Notes: generated from the letters alone by a model not told the origin. DNA of 64,000 nt from Pseudonocardia sp. EC080619-01 (GCF_001420995.1 NZ_CP012184.1:4572501-4636500), one strand, 5' to 3'; counted from the stretch's first letter, positions 27,640-36,793 are shown. Program-made: numbers and translations.

Positions 27640-29076
27640 GTGACCACCGTCTGGCTGATCGTCACGACGATCCTGCTCGTACTGCTGGCCGGGGTGTTCG
27701 CCGCCGCGGACTCGGCCCTGATGTCGATCTCGCGGGCCCGGGTGGACGCCGTCGTCCGGGCCGGGCGTGCCGGTGGCCGGGCGCTCAGCGCCGTCGTCGC
27801 CGACCGTCCGCGGCACGTCAACCTGCTGATGCTGCTGCGGGTGACCTGCGAGACGGTCGCCGTCGTCCTGCTGGCGGTCGCGCTGGCCCCGCTGTTCTCC
27901 GCGCCGTGGATCGGCCTGGTGCTCACCGGCGTGATCATGGTGCTGGCCAGCTACGTCCTGATCGGCGTGGGCCCGCGGACGCTCGGGCGTCAGCACCCGT
28001 ACCGGATCGGGCTGCTGCTCGCCGCCCCGATCCGCGCGCTCGGCACGGTGCTCTCGCCGCTGGCGTCGCTGCTGATCCTCATCGGCAACGCGATCACGCC
28101 GGGCCCCGGCTTCCGGGAGGGCCCGTTCTCGACCGAGGTCGAGCTGCGCGAGCTGGTCGACATGGCCAGCAACCGCGGCGTCGTCGACGAGGGCGAGCGC
28201 AAGATGATCCACTCGGTGTTCGAGCTGGGGGAGACCCCGGTCCGGGAGATCATGGTGCCGCGCCCGGACGTGATCTGGACCGAGCGCGACACCCCGGTCG
28301 ACAAGGTGCTGCGGCTCGCGCTGAAGAGCGGCTACTCCCGCATCCCGGTGCTCGGCGAGGGCATCGACGACGTCATCGGCGTCGCCTACCTCAAGGACCT
28401 GGTGCGGGCCCGCGACGACGCGCAGTTCCGCGGCGCCCCGCAGAAGTCGCTGGTCGAGATCATCCGACCGGCCGCGTTCGTGCCGGACTCCAAGCGCAGC
28501 GACGAGCTGATGCGCGAGATGCAGCGCACCCGCAACCACATGGCCGTCGTCGTCGACGAGTACGGCGGCACGGCCGGTGTCGTCACGATCGAGGACATCC
28601 TCGAGGAGATCGTCGGCGAGATCACCGACGAGTACGACACCGAGGAGGTCCCGGAGGTCTCCGAGCTCCCCGAGGGGGCGTTCCGGGTCGCCGCCCGGGT
28701 GCCGGTCGAGGACCTCGAGGAGCTCTTCTCCGGCCGGTTCCGCGGCACCCCGCGGGAGGACGAGCTGCGTGAGGCGCTGGAGGCGGCCGACGTCGACACG
28801 GTCGGTGGCCTGCTCGCCCAGCGGCTCGGCAAGGTCCCCCTGCCGGGGGCGACCGCCGAGGTCGAGGGCCTTCTGCGGCTGGAGGGCGAGGGCGGCAAGG
28901 ACGCGCGCGGCCGCATCCGGATCACCTCGGTGCTGGTCAGCCCGCTGGTCCCGGCCGAGGACGACGACGCCGACGACACGGGTGGATCCGGCACCGGCGG
29001 TCCCGACGGCGACGTCCCCGACCCGGTCGCCGGCGACCCGACCGAGCACACCGGCGACGCCGCACGCCGCGCATGA
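27640..29076 (+). CDS. CNNM/CBS-domain membrane protein (hemolysin C family)
   Basis: A 478-residue membrane protein with an N-terminal CNNM transmembrane domain (about four helices, residues 1-150), a pair of CBS domains (VREIMVPRPDVIW onward and HMAVVVDEYGGTAGVVTIEDILEEIVG), and a CorC_HlyC domain at the end. Such proteins probably handle magnesium or cobalt. Compared with other CNNM proteins it carries an acidic tail of about 30 residues. It follows ybeY, as in the conserved ybeY-CNNM-era order. Confidence 0.9.
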   Translation: MTTVWLIVTTILLVLLAGVFAAADSALMSISRARVDAVVRAGRAGGRALSAVVADRPRHVNLLMLLRVTCETVAVVLLAVALAPLFSAPWIGLVLTGVIMVLASYVLIGVGPRTLGRQHPYRIGLLLAAPIRALGTVLSPLASLLILIGNAITPGPGFREGPFSTEVELRELVDMASNRGVVDEGERKMIHSVFELGETPVREIMVPRPDVIWTERDTPVDKVLRLALKSGYSRIPVLGEGIDDVIGVAYLKDLVRARDDAQFRGAPQKSLVEIIRPAAFVPDSKRSDELMREMQRTRNHMAVVVDEYGGTAGVVTIEDILEEIVGEITDEYDTEEVPEVSELPEGAFRVAARVPVEDLEELFSGRFRGTPREDELREALEAADVDTVGGLLAQRLGKVPLPGATAEVEGLLRLEGEGGKDARGRIRITSVLVSPLVPAEDDDADDTGGSGTGGPDGDVPDPVAGDPTEHTGDAARRA

Positions 29077-29147
29077 CACCGCTCCCCGCGCCGGGAGCAC
29101 GACGAGCTGGAGACGGACCCGCGACCCGCGGGCCGGAGGAGGAACCG

Positions 29148-29192
29148 ATGGCTGCACGCACGTCCGCCCCGACCGTGGAGCGTGCCGCGTGA
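29148..29192 (+). CDS. 14-codon ORF coupled to lhgO
   Basis: MAARTSAPTVERAA begins at ATG 29148, right after the very strong ribosome binding site GGAGGAGG. Its TGA stop overlaps GTG 29189 of lhgO in a GTGA junction. The peptide would deliver ribosomes to lhgO, which has no ribosome binding site of its own. Alternatively it is the remnant of a gene, since many actinobacteria have other genes at this place. The sequence shows no Cys or repeated rare codon. Confidence 0.5.
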   Translation: MAARTSAPTVERAA

Positions 29193-30421
29193 CGGGGCTG
29201 CCCGCGACGCCGTCGCACGACCTGGTGGTCGTCGGCGGGGGGATCGTCGGGCTGGCCACCGCCTACGCCGCGACGCGGTCCGGGCTGTCGGTCGCCGTCG
29301 TCGAGCGGGAGTCCCGCCTCGCGAACCACCAGACCGGCAACAACTCCAACGTCATCCACTCCGGGCTCTACTACGCGCCCGGCGGGTACAAGGCACGCCT
29401 CGCCGTCGCCGGGTGCGCGGAGACGGTCGCGTTCTGCCGTGAGCACGACCTGCCGCACCAGGTGTGCGGGAAGCTCGTCGTCGCCACCGAGCCCGAGGAG
29501 CTGCCGCGGCTCGACGAGCTCGCCCGCCGCGGCGCGGCCAACGGCGTCGAGAACCACCGCCTCGACGAGAACGGGATCCGGGACTACGAGCCCGACGTCC
29601 GCGGGCTCGCCGCGCTGTGGGTGCCCTCCACCGGCATCTGCGACTACCGCTCGGTCGCCGAGAAGCTCGGCGAGCTGATCGAGAAGAACGGCGGCGAGGT
29701 GCACCTGGGCCGCACGGTGACGGGGTTCGCGCGCCGGCCGTCCGACGTCGTCGTCCGCACCGACCGCGGCGACCTGCTCGGCTCGCGGGTCGTGGTCTGC
29801 GGCGGGCTGCGCTGCGACGAGCTCGCGACGCTGGCCGGGGCCGACCCGGGCGTGCGGATCGTGCCGTTCCGCGGGGAGTACTCGGGCTTCTCCGAGCAGG
29901 CGGCCTCGCTGGTCCGCGGCCTGATCTACCCGGTTCCGGACCCGGCGTTCCCGTTCCTCGGGGTGCACGCGACCCGCGGCATCGACGGCCACGTGCACGC
30001 CGGCCCGAACGCCGTGCTAGCCATGGCCCGCGAGGGCTACTCCTGGGGCACGGTCAAGCCGAAGGAGCTGCTCGGCACGCTCACCTACCCGGGCATGATC
30101 AAGGTCGCGCAGAAGCACTGGCGGTACGGGATCGGCGAGGTCCGGCGCTCGCTCTCGAAGGAGGCGATGGTCCGCCAGATCCGGCGGATGCTGCCCGACG
30201 TGCGGGCCGAGGACCTGCATCCCGCCGGCGCCGGTGTCCGTGCCCAGGCGGTGAAGGCCGACGGGACCCTGGTCGACGACTTCCTGTTCCTCGACCAGCC
30301 GGGCCCGGCCGGCACCGGCGGTGCGGGCTCGATCCTGCACGTGCTGAACGCGCCGTCCCCGGCGGCGACGGCGGCCCTGCCGATCGGGCGCGAGATCCTG
30401 GACAGGCTGGGCGCGTCGTGA
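29189..30421 (+). CDS. lhgO: L-2-hydroxyglutarate oxidase
   Basis: FAD-dependent oxidase of the DAO family, 410 residues, clearing L-2-hydroxyglutarate to 2-oxoglutarate. The FAD motif VVVGGGIVGLATAYAATRSG begins near residue 11, and the LhgO signature TGNNSNVIHSGLYYAPG follows. PFRGEYSGFSEQA and NAVLAMAREGYSW are also conserved. The GTG start is coupled to the preceding 14-codon ORF, and its stop overlaps the era start. Confidence 0.94.
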   Translation: MTGLPATPSHDLVVVGGGIVGLATAYAATRSGLSVAVVERESRLANHQTGNNSNVIHSGLYYAPGGYKARLAVAGCAETVAFCREHDLPHQVCGKLVVATEPEELPRLDELARRGAANGVENHRLDENGIRDYEPDVRGLAALWVPSTGICDYRSVAEKLGELIEKNGGEVHLGRTVTGFARRPSDVVVRTDRGDLLGSRVVVCGGLRCDELATLAGADPGVRIVPFRGEYSGFSEQAASLVRGLIYPVPDPAFPFLGVHATRGIDGHVHAGPNAVLAMAREGYSWGTVKPKELLGTLTYPGMIKVAQKHWRYGIGEVRRSLSKEAMVRQIRRMLPDVRAEDLHPAGAGVRAQAVKADGTLVDDFLFLDQPGPAGTGGAGSILHVLNAPSPAATAALPIGREILDRLGAS

Positions 30422-31323
30422 CCGTCCCCCAGCCCGCCGGGACCTTCCGCTCCGGCTTCGCCTGCTTCGTGGGCCGGCCCAACGCCGGCAAGTCCACGCT
30501 GACCAACGCGCTGGTCGGCCAGAAGGTCGCGATCACCTCGTCGCGGCCACAGACCACCCGGCACACGATCCGCGGGATCGTGCACCGCCCGGACGCCCAG
30601 ATCGTCCTGGTCGACACCCCCGGCCTGCACCGGCCGCGCACGCTGCTCGGGTCCCGGCTGAACGACCTGGTGCGCGAGACCTGGGCCGAGGTCGACGTCG
30701 TCGGGTTCTGCGTCCCGGCGAACGAGAAGGTCGGCAAGGGCGACCGGTTCATCGCCGAGGAGCTGCGGAAGATCGCGACGCACACGCCGGTGGTCGCGGT
30801 CGTCACCAAGACCGACCTGGCCCGCCCGGAGCAGGTCGCGGAGCGGCTCACCGAGGTCTCCGGGCTGATGGACTTCGCCGAGATCGTCCCGACCAGCGCG
30901 CAGTCCGGCTACCAGGTGCAGCTGCTGGCGGACCTGCTGGTCGCGCGGCTGCCGGAGGGCCCGCAGCTCTACCCGGACGGCGACCTGACCGACGAGCCGG
31001 AGGACGTGCTCGTCGCCGAGCTCGTGCGGGAGGCCGCGCTGGAGGGCGTGCGGGACGAGCTCCCGCACTCGATCGCCGTCGTCGTCGAGGAGACGATCGC
31101 GAAGAAGGACCTCCTGGAGATCTACGCGATCATCTACGTGGAGCGGTCCAGCCAGAAGGGCATCGTGATCGGCCGCGGCGGCGCCCGGCTCAAGCAGGTC
31201 GGCACCGACGCCCGCCGGCAGATCGAGAAGCTGCTGGGCACCCGGGTGCACCTGGACCTGCACGTGAAGATCGCGGAGGACTGGCAGCGGGATCCCAAGC
31301 AGCTGCGCAAGCTGGGCTTCTGA
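30418..31323 (+). CDS. era: GTPase Era
   Basis: Essential GTPase for 30S assembly, 301 residues. G1 is GRPNAGKST, G3 DTPGLHRP, G4 TKTD, and the C-terminal KH domain ends IVIGRGGARLKQVGTDARRQIEKLLG. GTG 30418 overlaps the lhgO stop by 4 bases, so translation is coupled to a metabolic enzyme, not to the usual cdd or ybeY. Confidence 0.97.
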   Translation: MTVPQPAGTFRSGFACFVGRPNAGKSTLTNALVGQKVAITSSRPQTTRHTIRGIVHRPDAQIVLVDTPGLHRPRTLLGSRLNDLVRETWAEVDVVGFCVPANEKVGKGDRFIAEELRKIATHTPVVAVVTKTDLARPEQVAERLTEVSGLMDFAEIVPTSAQSGYQVQLLADLLVARLPEGPQLYPDGDLTDEPEDVLVAELVREAALEGVRDELPHSIAVVVEETIAKKDLLEIYAIIYVERSSQKGIVIGRGGARLKQVGTDARRQIEKLLGTRVHLDLHVKIAEDWQRDPKQLRKLGF

Positions 31324-31331
31324 GCACGCTC

Positions 31332-31337
31332 TAGGCT
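31332..31337 (+). promoter_or_regulatory. -10 hexamer for recO (leaderless type)
   Basis: TAGGCT lies 6 bases before ATG 31344 and 8 bases after the era stop, so recO may have its own leaderless transcript. Confidence 0.45.
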
Positions 31338-31343
31338 GGGCGC

Positions 31344-32144
31344 ATGGCCCAGCTCTACCGCGACACCGGTCTGGTGCTGCGCGTGCAGAAGCTCGGCGAG
31401 GCCGACCGGATCGTCACCATGCTGACGAAGCAGCGGGGCAAGATCCGGGTCGTCGCGAAGGGCGTCCGGCGCACCCGGTCCCGGTGGGGGGCGCGGCTGG
31501 AGCCGTTCAACCACGTCGACGTGCAGTGCTACACCGGCCGCACCCTCGACGTCGTCACCCAGGCGCAGACCGTCGACGCGTTCGCGCCCGCCGTCGTCGC
31601 GGACTGGTCGGCGTACTCGTGCGGCTGCGCGATCCTGGAGACCGCGGACCGGCTGGTGTCCGAGGAGGGCGAGCCCGCGCTGCGGGTGTACCTGCTGCTG
31701 CTCGGGGCGACGCGGGCGCTGGCCGACGGCGTCCGGGAACCCGCGCTGGTGCTCGACGCGTTCCTGCTGCGCGCGATGAGCCACGCCGGATGGGCGCCGT
31801 CGCTGTCGGAGTGCGCCCGGTGCGCGACGCCCGGGCCGCACCGGGCCTTCACCGTCGCCGGGGGCGGAATGGTGTGCCCGCGCTGCCGCCCGCCCGGCTC
31901 GGTCACCCCGGCGACGGAGACCGTGTCCCTGCTCGAGGCCCTGCTGCACGGTGACTGGGCGACCGCCGACGCCTCGGCGACGCCGAACCGGCGGGAGGCG
32001 AGCGGGCTGGTGGCCGCGCACCTGCAGTGGCACCTGGAACGGCAGCTGCGATCCCTGCCGCTGGTCGACCGCCGGGCCCGCACGCGGGAGCCGGAACCGG
32101 CCGTCCCCGCCGGTCCGGAGACCCCGGACGCCGCAACCGACTGA
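31344..32144 (+). CDS. recO: DNA repair protein RecO
   Basis: Recombination mediator that loads RecA onto SSB-coated DNA with RecR. The N-terminal OB fold starts LYRDTGLVLRVQKLGEADRIV, and the C-terminal zinc module has cysteines in CARCATPG and CPRC. It has 266 residues, the usual length. Its place between era and uppS is the normal actinobacterial order. Confidence 0.95.
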   Translation: MAQLYRDTGLVLRVQKLGEADRIVTMLTKQRGKIRVVAKGVRRTRSRWGARLEPFNHVDVQCYTGRTLDVVTQAQTVDAFAPAVVADWSAYSCGCAILETADRLVSEEGEPALRVYLLLLGATRALADGVREPALVLDAFLLRAMSHAGWAPSLSECARCATPGPHRAFTVAGGGMVCPRCRPPGSVTPATETVSLLEALLHGDWATADASATPNRREASGLVAAHLQWHLERQLRSLPLVDRRARTREPEPAVPAGPETPDAATD

Positions 32145-32357
32145 CCCGGCAGGCGGTACGTCGTGCGTCCGTCCGGTCGGATGCGTTGTGCGGCAGGGCC
32201 GCCGAAAGGCCGGACCGGGCCGACGAACGGTCCCACCCGCCGGCGCCGGTGTCCCGGTACCACCGCCGGTCGCGTTGCGTGTCGCACCCGCCGACTCCAC
32301 CGGGTGAATCCCGTCGTGGGTGGGCGACCGGGCGCCGATCTCGTTACGCTCCTGTGA

Positions 32358-32380
32358 TCGACGGGACCCCAGCCCGTCGA
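32358..32380 (+). promoter_or_regulatory. 8+8 inverted repeat in leader of hypothetical gene
   Basis: TCGACGGG and CCCGTCGA flank a 7-base spacer just before the ribosome binding site of the gene at 32394. It may be a translation-controlling hairpin or an operator. The rest of the 32145-32393 gap holds nothing recognisable. Confidence 0.4.
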
Positions 32381-32393
32381 CGGAGAGGTAGTC

Positions 32394-32774
32394 GTGACCC
32401 GACCCCACACCCCGCGGGACGGCGACGGACGAGCCGAGAGCACCACCCGCCGGCTCCCCGCGACGACCCAGCGGATCCCCGTCCCGCCGACCCAGCAGAT
32501 CCCGGTGCGCACCGAGGTGCTGCCGGAGTCCCCGCAGGACGGTCCCACCCGCGCGATGCGCCAGGTCCGCACCCGCACCGACGACGGCGCCTGGCCCGCG
32601 ATCCCGATGCTGCCGGTGATCCGGCCGGACGAGTCCGACCCGCTGTCCGAGTCCGACCGCGTCCGCGGGCACCGCGGGATGCGGGACCTGCGCGAGACGG
32701 TGGAGCGCCTGGAGGACTCGGAGGTCCCCGCCTGGCCCGAGCGCGAGGAGCCCGACGAGCAGTTCCGGATCTGA
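32394..32774 (+). CDS. hypothetical protein, disordered N-terminal half
   Basis: A 126-residue protein not recognised as a family. Residues 1-70 are rich in Pro, Thr, Arg and Gln with TTQRIPVPPTQQIPV as a short internal repeat, so this part is probably disordered. Residues 85-115 (RVRGHRGMRDLRETVERLEDSEV) look helical. GTG 32394 has GGAGAGG upstream. It sits between recO and uppS. Confidence 0.6.
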   Translation: MTRPHTPRDGDGRAESTTRRLPATTQRIPVPPTQQIPVRTEVLPESPQDGPTRAMRQVRTRTDDGAWPAIPMLPVIRPDESDPLSESDRVRGHRGMRDLRETVERLEDSEVPAWPEREEPDEQFRI

Positions 32775-32816
32775 GCGGCCCGGGGCCTGCCGGGCGGTCC
32801 GGCCGGGCGGCGGACG

Positions 32817-32822
32817 TAGGGT
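32817..32822 (+). promoter_or_regulatory. -10 hexamer for uppS
   Basis: TAGGGT lies 6 bases before GTG 32829, in the 54-base gap after the hypothetical gene. Confidence 0.4.
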
Positions 32823-32828
32823 GAGGTC

Positions 32829-33608
32829 GTGCCGTTCCAGCCCCCACCGCCGCACCCGTCCGGTGCACGGCCCCCGGCGATCCCACCGGAGCTGGTGCCG
32901 CGCCACGTCGCCCTCGTGATGGACGGCAACGGCCGCTGGGCCAACGCCCGCGGCCTGCCCCGCACGGAGGGGCACAAGCGCGGCGAGGCGTCCCTGATGG
33001 ACGTCGCCCGCGGCTGCATCGACATCGGGGTGACGTGGCTGTCGGCCTACGCCTTCTCCACCGAGAACTGGCGCCGCAGCCCCGACGAGGTCCGGTTCCT
33101 GATGGGGTTCAACCGCGACGTCATCCGCCGCCGGGTCGACGAGATGCACGAGATGGGTGTGCGGGTCCGCTGGGCGGGCCGCCGCCCGCGGCTCTGGCGC
33201 TCGGTCATCAAGGAGCTCGAGGTCGCGGAGGAGCGGACGAAGCACAACGACGTCCTCAACCTCACGATGTGTGTGAACTACGGCGGCCGCGCCGAGATCG
33301 TCGACTCGGTCCGGCACCTCGCGCGGCTCGCGGCCGAGGGGAAGATCAAACCGGACAAGATCGACGAGCGGATGCTCGCGCGGCACCTCGACGAGCCGGA
33401 CATGCCCGACGTCGACCTGTTCGTGCGGTCGTCGGGGGAACAGCGGACGTCGAACTTCCTGCTCTGGCAGTCCGCCTACGCCGAGATGGTCTTCCTGGAC
33501 ACGCTGTTCCCGGACTTCGACCGCAGGCACATCTGGGAGGCGATCGAGATCTACGCGCGCAGGGACCGCCGCTTCGGCGGCGCCGTCGACAGTGCGGGGG
33601 CGTCATGA
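32829..33608 (+). CDS. uppS: isoprenyl transferase (polyprenyl diphosphate synthase)
   Basis: Cis-prenyltransferase of 259 residues making the lipid carrier for cell-wall precursors (decaprenyl in related actinobacteria). [14 protein letters not shown] holds the catalytic Asp, [11 protein letters not shown] is the second motif, and [19 protein letters not shown] the C-terminal pyrophosphate-binding region. Start GTG 32829. A proline-rich lead of about 25 residues precedes the domain. Confidence 0.95.
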   Translation: MPFQPPPPHPSGARPPAIPPELVPRHVALVMDGNGRWANARGLPRTEGHKRGEASLMDVARGCIDIGVTWLSAYAFSTENWRRSPDEVRFLMGFNRDVIRRRVDEMHEMGVRVRWAGRRPRLWRSVIKELEVAEERTKHNDVLNLTMCVNYGGRAEIVDSVRHLARLAAEGKIKPDKIDERMLARHLDEPDMPDVDLFVRSSGEQRTSNFLLWQSAYAEMVFLDTLFPDFDRRHIWEAIEIYARRDRRFGGAVDSAGAS

Positions 33609-34006
33609 CCGACACCGTGATCGAGGGCATGCTCGCGACCGCCCGCGCGGCGCTGGAGCGGTTCCACGACGTCCAGGTGGACGACGACGGCGCCCTCACC
33701 TTCGCGCACGGCGGGGTGCTGTGCGTGGTCCAGGGCACCGAGCTGGAGGAGGGCCTGCCGGTCCTCAACATCACCTGTGTCGTCGCCTGGGACCTGGCCG
33801 ACGACGACGTGCCCCGCCGGGTCGGGACGGGTGTCGGCGAGGGGCTCTTCGGGACCCCACGGGTGGTGCAGGGCGAGCACGGCTGGGACGTGACCCTGCG
33901 CTACGCGTTCCCGGCCGTCGGACTCGAGGAACAGCCGATGGGGACGCTGCTGATGCTCGTCGTGTCGTCGGCGTCGAGCATGCGCGCCGAGCTCGTGGAG
34001 TCCTGA
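33605..34006 (+). CDS. hypothetical protein, possibly YbjN-like
   Basis: A 133-residue protein overlapping the uppS stop by ATGA. The mix of beta strands ([30 protein letters not shown]) and flanking helices resembles the YbjN or type III chaperone-like fold, but I cannot confirm this. It may be co-translated with UppS. The following convergent gene is separated by a hairpin. Confidence 0.7.
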   Translation: MTDTVIEGMLATARAALERFHDVQVDDDGALTFAHGGVLCVVQGTELEEGLPVLNITCVVAWDLADDDVPRRVGTGVGEGLFGTPRVVQGEHGWDVTLRYAFPAVGLEEQPMGTLLMLVVSSASSMRAELVES

Positions 34007-34043
34007 GCCGCCGCCCGGGACCGGGAGGTCACCGGACGGCGGC
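34007..34043. terminator. hairpin between convergent genes
   Basis: GCCGCCG at 34007-34013 pairs with CGGCGGC at 34037-34043. It sits between the stops of two convergent genes. Confidence 0.4.
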
Positions 34044-34054
34044 GTACCGGGCAC

Positions 34055-34390
34055 TCACTTCTTGCGGTTGGTGCCCAGCTCCTCCTCGATCGGGTTGACC
34101 GGGTCGACGTCCTTGGTGGCCTCGGACAGTCCGCCGTGGGTGTGCTCGGTCCGCCGCTGCTTGCGGAGCTGCTCGGTCTCCTCCTCGGACTCGTCGGCGG
34201 TGTCGACCGCGGCGACGACGTCGGCGGCGGACCGGTAGTCCTCGGCCGGCACGGCGCGGATCGCCTCGGTCGTGCGGGCGTCGGCGCCGTTGCGCTCGGC
34301 GCCGGCGGCCAGCTCGTCCTTGCCTGCCGGGAACGTCACCCCGTCCAGGGCGGCGTGGACGGCGTCGGGGGTGGTCGTGCGGGCGGTCAT
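34055..34390 (-). CDS. DUF2795 domain protein
   Basis: A 111-residue protein. Residues 9-70 match the DUF2795 pattern: AALDGVTFPAGKDELAAGAERNGAD, then AIRAVPAEDYRSAADVVAAV. The C-terminal half is charged and probably unstructured. ATG 34390 is supported by AGGAGG about 9 bases upstream; the longer frame to 34456 is not needed. Function unknown; such proteins are common in actinobacteria. Confidence 0.8.
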   Translation of the reverse strand: MTARTTTPDAVHAALDGVTFPAGKDELAAGAERNGADARTTEAIRAVPAEDYRSAADVVAAVDTADESEEETEQLRKQRRTEHTHGGLSEATKDVDPVNPIEEELGTNRKK

Positions 34391-34480
34391 CCGGTCGTTC
34401 CTCCTCGGACGGTTCGTGCGTGTCCTGGGGGGTGTTGCCGCTGCGCGCCGTTCCATGCACGTCCGGGCCGGTGGATCACC

Positions 34481-35134
34481 TCACCCGGCGCCGGTCCCGC
34501 CGTCTCCGTCGTCCCCGCCGGACAGGTGCATGATCGGGAGTGCCGAGAGCTGCGCGGGGGACATGTCCCGCGCGACGCCGAGGACGTCGTTCTGCGATCT
34601 GGTCATCCGGGCGTCGACCAGCGCGGACAGTCCGTAGGCGACCCGGCCGAGCAGCCGGACCGTCGTCTCGTCGACCTGCGGGCGGGGCGTCGAGACGATC
34701 GCGACGCCGCGCGGGCTGCCGTCGTTCGACTGGGCCACGCCGATCGTGTACGACTCGCGCGGGTTCACGTGCCGCGACGCGTAGTGGTCCCGCAGGGTGA
34801 GCACCATGTCGTGGAAGGCCGTGACGTCGCCGTCCAGCTCCAGCTCACCCAGGTCGTCCTTCGTCAGGGTCCTGGTCCGCCCGGAGAAGCACCGCACGTA
34901 GCCGGTCACGGCGCCGGTCCATAACGCCTCGACGAGTGCGGGATCGGACTCCACCCGCACCGGGCCGGACTCCGGGCCGCCGAGCGTGGTGACCAGGTGC
35001 TCGCAGCACCGCAGGACGTACTGCAGGTCGTCGAGGACACCCGCCAGCTGGGCCAGCTCACCCGACTCCGGGACGTCGATCCGGCGTACCGATGTCGGCG
35101 CCGCGGGCGCACCGTCCTGCTGCGTGTCGGTCAT
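34481..35134 (-). CDS. hypothetical protein
   Basis: A 217-residue soluble protein with no family I recognise. An early region LAQLAGVLDDLQYVLRCCEHLVTTLG looks like a helix with paired cysteines. It is followed by an alpha/beta part with FHDMVLTLRDHYASRHVNPRESYTIGV, then VAYGLSALVDARM. The C-terminal GGDDGDGG tail is acidic. ATG 35134 is chosen because the region before it has no ribosome-binding support further out. It is divergent from the SAM-IV riboswitch unit. Confidence 0.7.
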   Translation of the reverse strand: MTDTQQDGAPAAPTSVRRIDVPESGELAQLAGVLDDLQYVLRCCEHLVTTLGGPESGPVRVESDPALVEALWTGAVTGYVRCFSGRTRTLTKDDLGELELDGDVTAFHDMVLTLRDHYASRHVNPRESYTIGVAQSNDGSPRGVAIVSTPRPQVDETTVRLLGRVAYGLSALVDARMTRSQNDVLGVARDMSPAQLSALPIMHLSGGDDGDGGTGAG

Positions 35135-35266
35135 CGTCGACCCACCTCCGAACGTCCGAAGCTCCGAATGCCCGACGCTAGCCGCGCGGGCGGGGGCACG
35201 GTGTCGCGTTATGAGACGTCCGGTGACGTGGCACGCACCGCGACCGGGTCCGGACGGCCCGCGTGC

Positions 35267-35272
35267 TAGCGT
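35267..35272 (+). promoter_or_regulatory. -10 hexamer upstream of SAM-IV riboswitch
   Basis: TAGCGT lies 11 bases before the aptamer start at 35284, so the transcript would begin just ahead of P1. Confidence 0.5.
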
Positions 35273-35283
35273 CTCGGCCCGAA

Positions 35284-35398
35284 GGTCACGAGTGCCAGCG
35301 CGAAGCCCCGGCTTGCTGGCCGGCAACCCTCCTCCGCGGCGGGGTGCCCCGGGTGATGACCGGGCCGTCGCGACACCCGCGCCGGCAAGCGCGGATCC
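35284..35398 (+). ncRNA. SAM-IV riboswitch upstream of class V aminotransferase
   Basis: The element begins GGTCACGAGTGCCAGCG and contains GAAGCCCCGGCTTGCTGGCC, CGGCAACCCTCC, GGGGTGCCCCGGGTGATGACC and the 3' part CCGGCAAGCGCGGATCC. This is the full series of SAM-IV landmarks, including the extra 3' pseudoknot region absent in SAM-I. It ends 48 bases before the start codon of the aminotransferase at 35447. SAM-IV RNAs are known mainly from actinomycetes and control sulfur and methionine genes. Mechanism (translation or transcription) is not evident. Confidence 0.92.
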
Positions 35399-35446
35399 GA
35401 GCTCGCCGTACCGGGCTCCGGGTCCCCGAGATCCGGAGGCCGGATC

Positions 35447-36775
35447 ATGACCGCTGCCCTGCTGCGCGACACCGTCGCCACCACCCGTACTACGCCCGCC
35501 GGCGCGCTGCCGCGCGTCGTCGGCGCCGACCTGACCGTCCCCCTGGTCGACGGCACCCACGTCCGCTACTGCGACCTCGACTCCGCCGCGTCGGCGCCCG
35601 CGCTCGAGGCGGTCGCCGCACACGTCGCCGAGGTGCTGCCCCGCTACGGCAGCGTGCACCGCGGCGCGGGCTGGACCTCGCGGGTCTGCACCTCCCTGGT
35701 GGAGCAGGCCCGCACCGACGTCGCGCGGTTCGTCCGGGCCCGCCCCGGCGACGTCGCCGTGTTCACCCGGAACACCACCGACGCGCTCGGCCTGCTCGCC
35801 CGCGCCGTCCCCGGCCCCGTCGTGACCCTCGATCTCGAGCACCACGCGACGCTGCTGGCCTGGCGGCACTCCGAGCACCGCGTCGTCCGCGCCGGGCGGA
35901 CCGTCGCCGCCGCCCTGGACGCGCTGCGTGCCGAGCTCACCGCGCGGCCGGACGCGGCGCTGGTCGCCGTGACCGGCGCGTCCAACGTGACCGGTGAGCT
36001 GCTGCCGGTCGCCGACATCGCCGCGATCGCGCACGCGGCGGGCGCCCGGGTCTGCGTCGACGCCGCCCAGCTCGCCCCGCACCGGCGGGTCGATCTCGCG
36101 GGCTGGGGCGCGGACTACGTCGCGCTGTCCGGGCACAAGCTCTACGCCCCCTACGGCGCCGGTGTCCTGGTCGGACGCCGGGACTGGCTCGACGCCGCCG
36201 AACCGCACCTGGCCGGGGGCGGCGCGGTCCGCTCGGTCGCGGTCGACGGCGACACCACCCGTACGGAGTGGCTGCCCGCGCCGCAGCGGCACGAGGGCGG
36301 CACGCCGAACGTGCTGGGTGCGGCGGCGCTGGGCGCGGCCTGCCGGGAGCTCGAGCCGCTGATCGACGACGTCGTCCCGGCGCACGAGCGGGCGCTCGCG
36401 CAGCGGCTGCGGGCCGGTCTCGCCACGGTGCCGGGTCTGCGGACCCTGTCCGCGTTCGACGACGCCGGCGACCGGACCGCCACCGTCTCCTTCACCCTGG
36501 GCGACCTGCCGGCCGGGCTGGTCGCGGCGGCGCTCTCGGCGGAGCACGGGATCGGCGTGCGTGACGGCCGGTTCTGCGCGCACCCGCTGCTGGACAGGCT
36601 CACCGGGGGCGACGCGGTCCGCGCCTCGCTCGGGCTGCGCACGACCGCGGACGACGTCGACCGGCTGGTCGGGGCGCTGGACCGGCTGGCGCGGCGGGGG
36701 CCGTCCTGGACCTACGCGATCGTCGACGGCCGGTGGGCGCCGACGCCGGACCCGCGCCCGGAACTCCCCTGCTGA
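35447..36775 (+). CDS. aminotransferase class V-fold enzyme (cysteine desulfurase-like)
   Basis: PLP enzyme of 442 residues in the cysteine desulfurase/selenocysteine lyase branch. The PLP lysine lies in LSGHKLYAPYGAG, NTTDALGLLAR and CVDAAQLAPH are family signatures, and GRFCAHPLL supplies a Cys at the usual C-terminal position. The SAM-IV riboswitch in front indicates that expression falls when SAM is plentiful, so a role in sulfur recycling or methionine-related metabolism is likely. No SufU or Isc partner is adjacent. Confidence 0.88.
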   Translation: MTAALLRDTVATTRTTPAGALPRVVGADLTVPLVDGTHVRYCDLDSAASAPALEAVAAHVAEVLPRYGSVHRGAGWTSRVCTSLVEQARTDVARFVRARPGDVAVFTRNTTDALGLLARAVPGPVVTLDLEHHATLLAWRHSEHRVVRAGRTVAAALDALRAELTARPDAALVAVTGASNVTGELLPVADIAAIAHAAGARVCVDAAQLAPHRRVDLAGWGADYVALSGHKLYAPYGAGVLVGRRDWLDAAEPHLAGGGAVRSVAVDGDTTRTEWLPAPQRHEGGTPNVLGAAALGAACRELEPLIDDVVPAHERALAQRLRAGLATVPGLRTLSAFDDAGDRTATVSFTLGDLPAGLVAAALSAEHGIGVRDGRFCAHPLLDRLTGGDAVRASLGLRTTADDVDRLVGALDRLARRGPSWTYAIVDGRWAPTPDPRPELPC

Positions 36776-36793
36776 GGGACTCCTCGTGGCGGG

